From: Clostridia bacterium
GTDB lineage: Bacteria > Bacillota > Clostridia > Oscillospirales > Acutalibacteraceae
NCBI GenBank assembly: GCA_017415025.1
Contig: JAFQJH010000014.1
Location: 46,846 to 110,845, forward strand
Direction: 5' to 3'
DNA length: 64,000 bases
The position numbers and the translations under genes were made by a program. The notes under the pieces are model-generated. The model made no database searches. It worked only from the letters and a program-made list of their open reading frames with translations, and had not been told where the DNA came from. Positions 35,629 to 43,203 of this stretch are shown here, piece by piece. Positions within the stretch are counted from its first letter, which is position 1, and every line of letters starts with the position of its first letter.

Positions 35629-35681
35629 ATGATATCATTATATCTTGAAATAATGATATCATTTATTATATGATTTGTCAA
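35629..35681 (-). promoter_or_regulatory. RM operon promoter with paired palindromic operator
   Basis: TTGACA (complement of 35676-35681), 17-nt spacer, TATCAT (complement of 35653-35658). Two perfect 10-bp palindromes ATGATATCAT lie at 35629-35638 and 35653-35662, 24 bp apart centre to centre. One covers the -10 element and the other the start region. This is a good operator for a ribbon-helix-helix dimer pair. Confidence 0.7.
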
Positions 35682-35705
35682 CAATTTTGTCACATACCAG
35701 AACAC

Positions 35706-36003
35706 GCAGGGAAAATATTCATCACATTTTTCAAACGCTTAGAATATCCTAAAACCTTATAAGAGAAGCACAAGAAAAAGCAGAAACGAAATTCGTTTCT
35801 GCTTTTTAAGTTTCTGTCCCTAAGTAGGTGTTGTACCCTTAAGGATTCAATAGCACTATTGCCCAAAAATAATATCACTCTGCCGAAAGGCAGAATAACA
35901 CTTGATAAAAAATAAATTTTAATAGCGCACTTACTCACCACCGGAGGTGTAAGTGTAAAAAAGAGGTAACACGGTTTTATCTGTATTACCTCTTTTTCTG
36001 TCC
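35706..36003. other. Gap with two terminators, no credible gene
   Basis: Contains a 16-bp perfect hairpin AAAAAGCAGAAACGAA/TTCGTTTCTGCTTTTT (35775-35807), small hairpins CTGCCGAAAGGCAG and CACCACCGGAGGTG, and a second terminator AAAGAGGTAA/TTACCTCTTT (about 35959-35995) that closes the membrane-protein operon on the minus strand. A 106-codon open frame here spans these hairpins and is judged spurious. Confidence 0.65.
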
Positions 36004-37254
36004 TTAGCAATCTTGCTCATACGACTCCGTTTTTTTCTTGTAATATCTGTCTGTTATCATAACCGTAACAATAATCATTGTGATGATAAAAATTGCAAAG
36101 GTTCTGTAACCCGATGCCCACACGGTAGGGGAGAAGCCCATAATCAAACGCGTTCCCAATCCGACAGCAAGGATGAAATATACTTTTAATACTTCAAGCT
36201 TATCCTTGAATAAAACCGCAAGTGAAACCAAAACGCATACGGCTGTCAGAACAAAAATTATGTCGGGCACAATTTCAAAAGAATAAACCGCCTTGTTCAT
36301 TTTATAGTTCTGCATACCGCCCGTGATGAAAGTGACGACATCCGTATTTTTCAAAGGTGTTACGGAAATCACGGAGAAGACGGTCGAAAAAACACAAGGA
36401 AATAAAGCCGAAATTCTGAAAAAGATATTTTTGCTTGCTTTAAAAACCGTGTATGCAAGAAAACCGCTGAAAGCAATGAAAGCAACGCTTGCAAAGCTCA
36501 ATTTCATCGTCATACAGTAAAAAGTTGAAGAAAAGCCGAGCTCAAGCTTGTTAAAAATATTCAAATCACCGTATTCGGGGAAATAACGTCCTATCTCCCT
36601 GACCATTCTTGAATTGTCGCCGTTTATGTTACCGAAATAAGCAATCAGCAGACCTCCGACACTGATAACAGCCTGAACAAACGGAAAAAGACGTACACGT
36701 TTGTTATATATCATCAGCGCACAGCCGAGCACAAATACAAAGGTCAGTACCGCACTCATCATTTCCATATTCAGTGCGTAAAAAAGAAGCGGTATTCCGA
36801 TTAAATAAAGAGGTTTAAAGCCTTGACCGCCGTACAGCTTTTGAAAAATCAGAATATTGATTACCGCAAAGGTGATCGGCCACAGATAGTTTACTGTCGT
36901 TGCGATAAAGCCTGCGTCAACAATAATCATCGTCGGATATATCATCGTGATGCAGAGGAGTATATCCGTAATTCTTCTGTTTTTTGACGGGATAAGCTCA
37001 CTCAAAGCCTTAATAAGAACAGTCAGAATTGCAGGATTCGCGATTCTCCAAAGAAAATGCCAACGGCAGAATATGTAGGTCATTGAATCCGTCAACAGCC
37101 TTGACGAGCCCTTAAGAAATTCGGTAAGTCCGACAACAGCTTCGGCATTGAAAATTGAATCGTCGCCCCAATCCAGCGGCAAAAACAAATGCACCGCAAG
37201 AGCGAGAAAATAAAACTTCAGAAAGAAAGTCTTACCGCTTTCCGATTTATTCAT
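36004..37254 (-). CDS. Polytopic membrane protein, DUF6056-like
   Basis: 416 aa with about 11 hydrophobic segments. The N-terminal loop after helix 1 (LPLDWGDDSIFNAEA) carries acidic residues, as in GT-C-type glycosyltransferases and DUF6056 proteins. TDSMTYIFCRWHFLWRI and a helix-rich remainder follow. ATG 37254 overlaps the end of the upstream cupin gene by 8 bp. It may transfer or export a sugar or lipid for cell-surface glycans. Specific function unknown. Confidence 0.65.
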   Translation of the reverse strand: MNKSESGKTFFLKFYFLALAVHLFLPLDWGDDSIFNAEAVVGLTEFLKGSSRLLTDSMTYIFCRWHFLWRIANPAILTVLIKALSELIPSKNRRITDILLCITMIYPTMIIVDAGFIATTVNYLWPITFAVINILIFQKLYGGQGFKPLYLIGIPLLFYALNMEMMSAVLTFVFVLGCALMIYNKRVRLFPFVQAVISVGGLLIAYFGNINGDNSRMVREIGRYFPEYGDLNIFNKLELGFSSTFYCMTMKLSFASVAFIAFSGFLAYTVFKASKNIFFRISALFPCVFSTVFSVISVTPLKNTDVVTFITGGMQNYKMNKAVYSFEIVPDIIFVLTAVCVLVSLAVLFKDKLEVLKVYFILAVGLGTRLIMGFSPTVWASGYRTFAIFIITMIIVTVMITDRYYKKKTESYEQDC

Positions 37255-37594
37255 AAACAATCACCGCAATCAGCTCGACAGTCTCGTCACCCTCGTTGGC
37301 GATTGAGTGTCCCGTACCCGTGGGACAAACCATTGTGTCGCCTGCATTAACGGTTACGGTCTTGTCGCCGTCAGTGTACTGCGCAGTACCTGTTATAATG
37401 TAAAAAATCTCTGCATCGTGCTCGTGGATGTGGTAACCGATGCTTGAACCGGGCTCGAGAATAATTTTGCCGAGAAGCCTGCCCTTGTCGTTCATCTCTG
37501 CGGCAGACACAAAATTCTCGATTTTAACCGTACCGTTACCGCCTCGCATCTGCTCGCGTACGTCAATCTTGTATTCATCATTACGTCTTATCAC
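37247..37594 (-). CDS. Small cupin-domain protein
   Basis: 115 aa single cupin barrel. The metal-binding motif 1 is visible as GYHIHEHDAEIFYIITG and motif 2 as AGDTMVCPTGTGHSI. Start is probably GTG 37594, 6-7 nt after TTGGGGTG. It is the first gene of a two-gene operon with the polytopic membrane protein. Cupins of this type bind a metal and often a small sugar- or acid-type ligand; the substrate is unknown. Confidence 0.85.
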   Translation of the reverse strand: MIRRNDEYKIDVREQMRGGNGTVKIENFVSAAEMNDKGRLLGKIILEPGSSIGYHIHEHDAEIFYIITGTAQYTDGDKTVTVNAGDTMVCPTGTGHSIANEGDETVELIAVIVYE

Positions 37595-37713
37595 AAAATC
37601 ACCCCAAAATTATTTTCTTTAATATATCATCAAAATGAAATTTTTTCAAGCACCTGAGCTATGAACATCAACGGAAACAGATTATGAATTGTCAATCAGA
37701 CTAGAATCTGTTT

Positions 37714-38032
37714 TGTAGGGCACGGTGCTTGCCGACGTTCCGAAGATTTAGCAAAAAATAACGGCGTGTCTCAAGAGCCACGCCATACGCGCCCTAATAC
37801 GATTGTATTAGTAGGGGAGCATAGTATGCTCCCGAGAATTACATCAAAAACCGCGGGCAGATGATATCTGCCCCAACTGACTAAATTTTAAATTGTGCGG
37901 TAGGGCGGTGGCTTGCTGCCGCCGTTTTATAATCGCGTCGCAGCCCCTTAATGTTTGCAACGCAAACACATCATTCGCGAAGCGAACATCATTCATCATA
38001 TCCGCATTGCGGATATATCGTTGCAAAGTCAA
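37714..38032. repeat. Intergenic multi-hairpin repeat, module A (copy 2)
   Basis: Same order of palindromes as copy 1 (TAGGGCACGGTGC..., GGCGTGTCTCAAGAGCCACGCC, GGAGCATAGTATGCTCC, GGGCAGATGATATCTGCCC and the GGCGGTGGCTTGCTGCCGCC block), ending in CATATCCGCATTGCGGATAT. Module B is not present before it. No gene inside. Confidence 0.85.
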
Positions 38033-38070
38033 AGACTTTGCACGATAAACCCCAATTTACCAATTGACCT

Positions 38071-38376
38071 TCACGCTCTCCACAGATACTTATTCAAATC
38101 AATATGTCCGTCTTTTTCGAAAACAATTCCCTCGTTTTCAAGCATCTGCCGCTGAACGTCTTTTCCGCCGAATGCGAAGCTGTCGGCAACACGCCCCTCA
38201 CGGTTGACAACTCTGTGACAGGGGATAACGCCGGGCGCGGGATTGTTGTGTAAAGCATATCCGACCACCCGTGCCCAGCGCGGATTGCCCGCAAGCATAG
38301 CCACAAGCCCGTAGGTTGCAACCTTACCTTCGGGTATATTACAAACAACCTCGTAGATTTTTTCGAAAACTGTCAC
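38071..38376 (-). CDS. MGMT-family (Ogt C-terminal domain) protein
   Basis: 101 aa, consisting of only the DNA-binding/methyl-acceptor domain of O6-alkylguanine-DNA alkyltransferases. The motif IPCHRVV retains the acceptor Cys, unlike the Trp of alkyltransferase-like proteins. The helix-turn-helix part (GKVATYGLVAMLAGNPRWARVVGYALHNNP) is normal. The N-terminal ribonuclease-like domain of full-length Ogt is missing. It may repair O6-alkylguanine or act as a sensor. Single gene on the minus strand. Confidence 0.88.
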   Translation of the reverse strand: MTVFEKIYEVVCNIPEGKVATYGLVAMLAGNPRWARVVGYALHNNPAPGVIPCHRVVNREGRVADSFAFGGKDVQRQMLENEGIVFEKDGHIDLNKYLWRA

Positions 38377-38410
38377 GCAATCACCTCAACGAATATTTTT
38401 TGCGTTCTGA

Positions 38411-39481
38411 CTAAAAAGATTCAAATTCATTGACTGAAACAAACTCCCAATCAGTAAAACTGTTATCTTTTAGGTTGAACAGTTGTGCGAGTTCGTTACA
38501 GTATGTTTTTACATAATAATTTTTTATCATTATATACGTTTTGCAACAATCTTTTTTTATTTTACATTCAAGTTTTCTGTTCATAAACTGGAAAGTCGCA
38601 GTAAGTATTTCTGACACAATATCTTCAGCTTTCTGATACTCGTTACTATTTATAAGCTTTTGAATGTTCTTCTTTTTCTTTGAAAGCATTTTCCAAAATT
38701 TTTCAAGGTAAGCTTTATCTTGCTCGATAACAAAATAGTGTGGTTCCTCTTCTTTTTTTATAGATAAAACCATATTTCTGCATCTGTTTCTTAAAAGCGG
38801 GGACATATTGCTGATTAAAGACTCCGATTCCTCGTCTTTTTTGCAAAATGTATAAAGCAAAACGGCAACATAATCTCTTTGTTCGTTTGGCTGTGAGTCG
38901 TACTTGTAAGATAAATCTAATGCGTCGTTTGCTTTGTCAAATTCGTGCATATATGTATAGACGGTTGCAATGTCATAATAAACCTGACTTAAAACTTTTT
39001 TTGCTTTGAAATTAACTGTGTCACTGCCGTAAAAAGATGCGGTTTGATTGTAGTAGAACAGAGCCTTGGTACATTCAGACTGCTTTTGTGCCAGCTTTGC
39101 TGTTCGGTAGTATGGTTGGAAAGCCACATTGAAAGTAAACTCGAGATTACAGTCCAACATACGGTTGTAATGCTGCTTCATTTTTTCTTCATTGCCGATG
39201 AACTCATAATTAAGACCGGTAAAATAGCTGAGTGCAGCCGTGTCGAAATCGTTAAAGCAGAAATTATTAAGCAATTCGAGCTGCGGTATGGCCTCATTGA
39301 ATCTGCGCTGTGAAATCTTGATAAGTGCCGATGTCAGATGAATCTGAGCTTCATCGTTTTCTTCAAAAGCGTTAAGAAAAATCTCACCGAAGGCCCTGCC
39401 GTGAATAATTCTCCATTGTTTATAGTTGTCGCTGTCTAGAGCCTGTTCCTTTAAAAGATAACAGAATTCGTTTATATCCAT
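38411..39481 (-). CDS. Uncharacterised helical (TPR-like) protein
   Basis: 356 aa with helical pairs of TPR character (for example FNEAIPQLELLNNF, ALSYFTGLNYEFIGNEEKMKQHYNRML, ALFYYNQTASFYGS, YYDIATVYTYMHEFDKANDALDLSYKYD). No signal peptide or membrane segment. It is the last of three minus-strand genes spaced 4 to 13 bp apart, so one transcript. I do not recognise a family. Codon use is A/T-rich and Cys is more common than usual. The three genes may be a horizontally moved unit. Confidence 0.7.
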   Translation of the reverse strand: MDINEFCYLLKEQALDSDNYKQWRIIHGRAFGEIFLNAFEENDEAQIHLTSALIKISQRRFNEAIPQLELLNNFCFNDFDTAALSYFTGLNYEFIGNEEKMKQHYNRMLDCNLEFTFNVAFQPYYRTAKLAQKQSECTKALFYYNQTASFYGSDTVNFKAKKVLSQVYYDIATVYTYMHEFDKANDALDLSYKYDSQPNEQRDYVAVLLYTFCKKDEESESLISNMSPLLRNRCRNMVLSIKKEEEPHYFVIEQDKAYLEKFWKMLSKKKKNIQKLINSNEYQKAEDIVSEILTATFQFMNRKLECKIKKDCCKTYIMIKNYYVKTYCNELAQLFNLKDNSFTDWEFVSVNEFESF

Positions 39482-39485
39482 AATA

Positions 39486-39926
39486 TCACCTGCTCAAAGC
39501 GTTTTCTTCAATTTCACCGAGCATCGATTTTTCAAGAGTCAGCGTTTTTCTGAAAACTCCCTTTAAACTGTACGGAGTGTAGAATGAAACGGCGTCTCCC
39601 TGAGAAGTGAAAATAACGGTTTTTATTGCATCGGAAATACCGCTAGTGGCAAGACCTACCTGAGTGCTGTAAGAGAACAGAGCGTATGTAAACGGTAAAT
39701 CCCTCAGCTTTTGCAATACGAAGCAGTATGCTTTGTCAACATCAATATTTCCGTCAGCAGGCTGAAGACAAACTAACTGGTTAGAATCAGAGTCTTCTCC
39801 TTTTATCATAAGCATGGGTAATAAGCATTTATCGTCTCTGATAATTTCGGCAGAGGTTGCAATATGCTCATTAAGCAATTCAATAATATCGTCCTGAACT
39901 GATACATCAAAGTCTTTGAAATCCAT
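39486..39926 (-). CDS. Uncharacterised small cytoplasmic protein
   Basis: 146 aa, no membrane segment. DDIIELLNEHIATSAEIIRDDKCLLPMLMI at the N-terminus and ISDAIKTVIFTSQGDAVSFYTPYSLK suggest an alpha/beta fold. It begins 13 nt after the previous gene's stop and ends 4 nt before the TPR-like gene. Size and context would fit an immunity- or secretion-accessory-like protein, but nothing diagnostic is seen. Confidence 0.65.
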   Translation of the reverse strand: MDFKDFDVSVQDDIIELLNEHIATSAEIIRDDKCLLPMLMIKGEDSDSNQLVCLQPADGNIDVDKAYCFVLQKLRDLPFTYALFSYSTQVGLATSGISDAIKTVIFTSQGDAVSFYTPYSLKGVFRKTLTLEKSMLGEIEENALSR

Positions 39927-39939
39927 TTTTATTCTCCGT

Positions 39940-40416
39940 TCAAAATTTTTTATTCTTAAAAAACGATTTTACTTTATCGAAAAAGCTTTCTTCGTGCGGG
40001 AACGGTTCATCTAAAATCCATGGTAATGAAATTCCTGTAATGCTGATAAAAAAGCAAGGCTCCGTCTGTTCGCTAGGGAACCAATCTTGCGGTGTGTCAC
40101 CTTTGGAAATTTTTATGTGAAAACCGTCAATATCTGTTTCGTATATTCCTTCACCTTTAATTTTGCCGGTTACAGTATATGCGACAAATAGATAATCAAT
40201 ATGATCCTTCATTTCAATATCTGCCGACTCGTCCGGGCGGCAAATATCGATGCCGAACTCCGACAGAAAAGCAGTAAGCTCATCTGAAAGTGTTTTGATC
40301 TGAGCGTATAGATTGCGACACCCGGGACAATCACAAATTGAATTAGATAAATAATACTCTTTTGTTTTTTCAATGTCTGCACAAAAGACAAAATTGCCCT
40401 TTTGAATCTTATCCAT
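39940..40416 (-). CDS. Uncharacterised protein with an N-terminal CDCPGC motif
   Basis: 158 aa. The N-terminal part has a CDCPGC segment followed by a helix (NLYAQIKTLSDELTAFLSEFGI), which may bind a metal. The middle is beta-rich (YLFVAYTVTGKIKGEG, DGFHIKISKG), and the C-terminus ends SFFKNKKF. ATG 40416 follows GAGGTG 6 nt upstream. First gene of the three-gene operon. The pattern 'Cys-rich N-terminus, then interaction with a bound partner' resembles some immunity-type proteins, but this is only a loose likeness. Confidence 0.65.
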   Translation of the reverse strand: MDKIQKGNFVFCADIEKTKEYYLSNSICDCPGCRNLYAQIKTLSDELTAFLSEFGIDICRPDESADIEMKDHIDYLFVAYTVTGKIKGEGIYETDIDGFHIKISKGDTPQDWFPSEQTEPCFFISITGISLPWILDEPFPHEESFFDKVKSFFKNKKF

Positions 40417-40517
40417 ACATCTCACCTCAAAGAAATTATATCATAATTTGTTATGATTTTCAATGATATATGGTATTGCCTTATATATTATCCGCTGAAT
40501 CCGAAACCTTACATAAA

Positions 40518-40684
40518 ATGAAATCCTTGCTGATGCAAGGATGAAATCAGCTAACGCTGATGAAATCTTCAGCTTTGCCTCAGATGAAATTAAATCCACC
40601 CATCCGCCGTAGAGGCGGGTTTCATCCAACGAAGTTGGATTTCATCGTCGAAGACGATTTCACCCACCTAAAAAGGTGGATTTA
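40518..40684. repeat. Hairpin array separated by ATGAAAT/ATTTCAT boxes
   Basis: Short hairpins (TCCTTGCTGATGCAAGGA, TCAGCTAACGCTGA, TCCAACGAAGTTGGA, TCGTCGAAGACGA, CCACCTAAAAAGGTGG) alternate with ATGAAAT at 40518, 40541, 40560 and 40584. The box then appears inverted, as (A/G)TTTCAT, at about 40619 and 40639 and as ATTTCAC at 40657. The two halves have opposite polarity around about 40600. No gene inside. Confidence 0.75.
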
Positions 40685-40687
40685 GTT

Positions 40688-40720
40688 GAAAAACCGACAA
40701 GTCGAAACTTGTCGGTTTTT
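40688..40720. terminator. Terminator of the tRNA-Ser transcript
   Basis: AAAACCGACAAGT/ACTTGTCGGTTTTT stem with a CGAA loop, immediately downstream of tRNA-Ser on the minus strand. Functional in both directions. Confidence 0.85.
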
Positions 40721-40722
40721 CA

Positions 40723-40811
40723 TGGCGGAAGCGGTGGGATTCGAACCCACGGTACCGTGAGGTACAACTGATTTCGAGTCAGTCCCGTTATGACCACTTC
40801 GATACGCTTCC
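40723..40811 (-). tRNA. tRNA-Ser(CGA)
   Basis: 89 nt with CCA encoded. Acceptor stem GGAAGCG/CGCTTCC, anticodon loop CTCGAAA in stem ACTGA/TCAGT (anticodon CGA), long variable arm (TACCTCACGGTA), and T-loop GGTTCGAATCC. The long variable arm is that of class II serine tRNA. A terminator lies just downstream. Confidence 0.95.
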
Positions 40812-40903
40812 GTATTTAACTGTCGTTTTAGCTTTTCGTTCAAAACGCTCGTATATTTTAGCAAAAAATGAGCTTGATGTCAAGATATTCATTACTTTTA
40901 ATA

Positions 40904-40933
40904 TTGATTTTCTTATGTTAATTATGATAAAAT
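40904..40933 (+). promoter_or_regulatory. Promoter of the NuoE/NuoF/NfnB-like operon
   Basis: TTGATT (40904-40909), 18-nt spacer, TAAAAT (40928-40933). The tRNA-Ser gene is transcribed in the opposite direction from the same gap. Confidence 0.6.
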
Positions 40934-40959
40934 CATATTTATGTTTAGGAGGTCTTGTT

Positions 40960-41448
40960 ATGTCTTGTTGCAACTGCAAAAAAAGTGATTTATCGCTTAT
41001 AAAGGATGTGCTTGATAAGTATGCCGATGTTGACGGCAGTCTTATCACTGTTTTACAGCACGCACAGGATATTTACGGCTATCTGCCGACGGATGTTTTA
41101 TATCATATTGCCGAAAGGGTAGGTGTGTCACCGGCAAAGGTTATGGGTGTCGCAACCTTCTATTCACAGTTCAGGCTTCAGCCTGTCGGCAAGTATCTTA
41201 TTATGCTCTGTCAGGGTACGGCATGCCACGTCAACGGCTCTGAAAAAATTGAAAAAGCAATTTTTGACGAGCTTGGCATTTCTGATGGCGAGACCACGCA
41301 GGACGGACTTTTTACCCTCAAAAACGTTGCCTGCCTCGGCTGTTGCAGTCTTTCTCCCGTTATGATGATCAACGATGAAACCTACGGCAGTCTTACTCCC
41401 GATAAGGCAAAAGAGATTTTGAAAAGCTTAAAGTCAAAGGAGGCGTAA
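40960..41448 (+). CDS. NuoE/HydC-like [2Fe-2S] thioredoxin-fold subunit (StnC-like)
   Basis: 162 aa. The [2Fe-2S] thioredoxin-like ferredoxin pattern is visible as CQGTACHV and CLGCCSLSP, with VMGVATFYSQFR upstream, as in NuoE. The N-terminal MSCCNCKK is an extra Cys-rich piece. ATG 40960 follows TAGGAGGT. First gene of a three-gene operon with a NuoF-like and an NfnB-like subunit; no hydrogenase H-cluster subunit is encoded, so this is more likely part of a transhydrogenase than of a HydABC hydrogenase. Confidence 0.9.
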   Translation: MSCCNCKKSDLSLIKDVLDKYADVDGSLITVLQHAQDIYGYLPTDVLYHIAERVGVSPAKVMGVATFYSQFRLQPVGKYLIMLCQGTACHVNGSEKIEKAIFDELGISDGETTQDGLFTLKNVACLGCCSLSPVMMINDETYGSLTPDKAKEILKSLKSKEA

Positions 41449-41451
41449 GGG

Positions 41452-43194
41452 ATGCGTATAGTTGTCGGTCAGGGTAGCTGCGGAATTGCCGCTGGTGCTG
41501 CGAAGGTTTATTCAGCCATTAAAAACATCGTTCCCGATACCTGTGAGCTTACAATCACGGGCTGTATCGGTATGTGCTTCCTCGAGCCTATTGTTGATAT
41601 TTATGACGGTAATAATCTTATCAAGCGTCTTGTAAAGGTTCAGCCGTCCGATGCTCAAAAGATTATTGCTTTTGTCAGCGGTGATGAAAATGCCGTGAAT
41701 GACATTGAAATCACAGATGAGGACAAGGATTTTCTTTTAAAGCAGACGAGAATTGCTCTTCGCCATTGCGGTGTTATCAATCCCGAAAAAATTGAAGAAT
41801 ATGTTGCCGATGACGGCTATAAGGCACTTGAAAAGGTGCTCGGAACAATGACCCCCGAAGAGGTTATTGAAGAAATCAAGATTTCGGGTCTTGCAGGCCG
41901 AGGCGGCGCAGGCTTCCCGACCTGGTTCAAGTGGAATGCCGCACGTCAGGCACAGGGAGATTACAAATATCTTATCTGCAATGCCGACGAGGGCGACCCG
42001 GGCGCATTTATGGACAGAGCGGTTATCGAAAGTGACCCGCATAACCTTATTGAGGGTATGCTTATCGGTGCTTATGCTATCGGAGCAAAAGAGGCTGTGG
42101 TTTACGTCAGAGCCGAATATCCGCTTGCAATCGAACGTCTTACAAAAGCTATTGCCCAAGCCGAAGAAAAGGGCTATCTTGGTGACAATATCCTCGGCAC
42201 GTCCTTCTCCTGCAAAATGCGTATTAAGGCAGGTGCAGGTGCGTTCGTCTGCGGTGAGGAAACCGCACTTATTGAGTCTCTTCAGGGCGAGAGAGGTATG
42301 CCGCGTCTCAAGCCTCCGTTCCCCGCACAGTCAGGCTATTGGTATAAGCCGTCTAATATTAACAATGTTGAAACCTTTGCGAACGTTTCGTGGATAATTC
42401 TCAACGGCGGTGAGGCCTTCTCCGCTATGGGTACTGAAAACAGCAAGGGTACAAAGGTTTTTGCTCTTACGGGTAAGATCAAAAAGGGCGGACTTGTCGA
42501 AATTCCTATGGGTAAAACACTCCGCGACGTTATCTTTGATATCGGCGGCGGAATCAAGAACGATGCACAGTTCAAGGCGGTGCAGATGGGCGGTCCGTCG
42601 GGCGGCTGTATTCCTGCCGAGCTTCTTGATACCATTATTGACTATAAAGCACTCGGCGCAACGGGTGCGATTATGGGCTCGGGCGGTATGGTTGTTATGG
42701 ATGAGTCAACCTGTATGGTAAGTATGGCACAGTTCTTCCTTGATTTTACAGCCAAGGAGTCCTGCGGTAAGTGCGTTCATTGCCGTATCGGCACAAAGCG
42801 TATGCTCGAAATCCTTAACAGAATTGTAAAGGGTGAGGGTAAGAACGGTGACATCGAGCTTCTTGAAGAGCTTTGTTACAGCATCAAGGACGGTGCACTC
42901 TGCGGTCTCGGTCAGACAGCACCCAATCCCGTGCTTACTACTATAAAGTATTTCCGCAACGAGTACGAAGCACATATCAACGAGAAAAAATGTCCTGCAA
43001 AGGCTTGCTCCGAGTTGCTTTCATACCGAATTGTTGCGGATAAGTGCAGAGGCTGTACACTCTGCTCAAAGAAATGTCCCGTTGAGGCAATCAGCGGTAC
43101 CGTGAAATCTGCGCACAGCATTGATACGTCAAAATGCATCAGATGCGGTGCCTGTTATAATGCTTGTAAATTCAACGCAATTGTTATGGAATGA
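41452..43194 (+). CDS. NuoF/HydB-like NADH-binding subunit with added ferredoxin domain (StnB-like)
   Basis: 580 aa. An N-terminal thioredoxin-like [2Fe-2S]-type domain (GQGSCGIAAGA, GCIGMC) is followed by the NADH/FMN-binding domain (GLAGRGGAGFPTWFKW, CNADEGDPGAFMDR, GAGAFVCGEETALIESLQG), the SLBB fold, the 4Fe-4S-binding CGKCVHCRIGTKRM, and two [4Fe-4S] ferredoxin motifs (CRGCTLCSKKC, CIRCGACYNAC). This order matches NuoF homologues of soluble electron-bifurcating complexes. ATG 41452 follows AAAGGAGG and is 3 nt after the NuoE-like gene. Confidence 0.92.
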   Translation: MRIVVGQGSCGIAAGAAKVYSAIKNIVPDTCELTITGCIGMCFLEPIVDIYDGNNLIKRLVKVQPSDAQKIIAFVSGDENAVNDIEITDEDKDFLLKQTRIALRHCGVINPEKIEEYVADDGYKALEKVLGTMTPEEVIEEIKISGLAGRGGAGFPTWFKWNAARQAQGDYKYLICNADEGDPGAFMDRAVIESDPHNLIEGMLIGAYAIGAKEAVVYVRAEYPLAIERLTKAIAQAEEKGYLGDNILGTSFSCKMRIKAGAGAFVCGEETALIESLQGERGMPRLKPPFPAQSGYWYKPSNINNVETFANVSWIILNGGEAFSAMGTENSKGTKVFALTGKIKKGGLVEIPMGKTLRDVIFDIGGGIKNDAQFKAVQMGGPSGGCIPAELLDTIIDYKALGATGAIMGSGGMVVMDESTCMVSMAQFFLDFTAKESCGKCVHCRIGTKRMLEILNRIVKGEGKNGDIELLEELCYSIKDGALCGLGQTAPNPVLTTIKYFRNEYEAHINEKKCPAKACSELLSYRIVADKCRGCTLCSKKCPVEAISGTVKSAHSIDTSKCIRCGACYNACKFNAIVME

Positions 43195-43203
43195 GGTGAT
43201 TTG

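Noticed and set aside
35690-36010. A 106-codon open frame on the minus strand between the RM operon and the membrane-protein gene
   Set aside because: It runs through two terminators and several palindromes, has no ribosome site and no protein-like composition.
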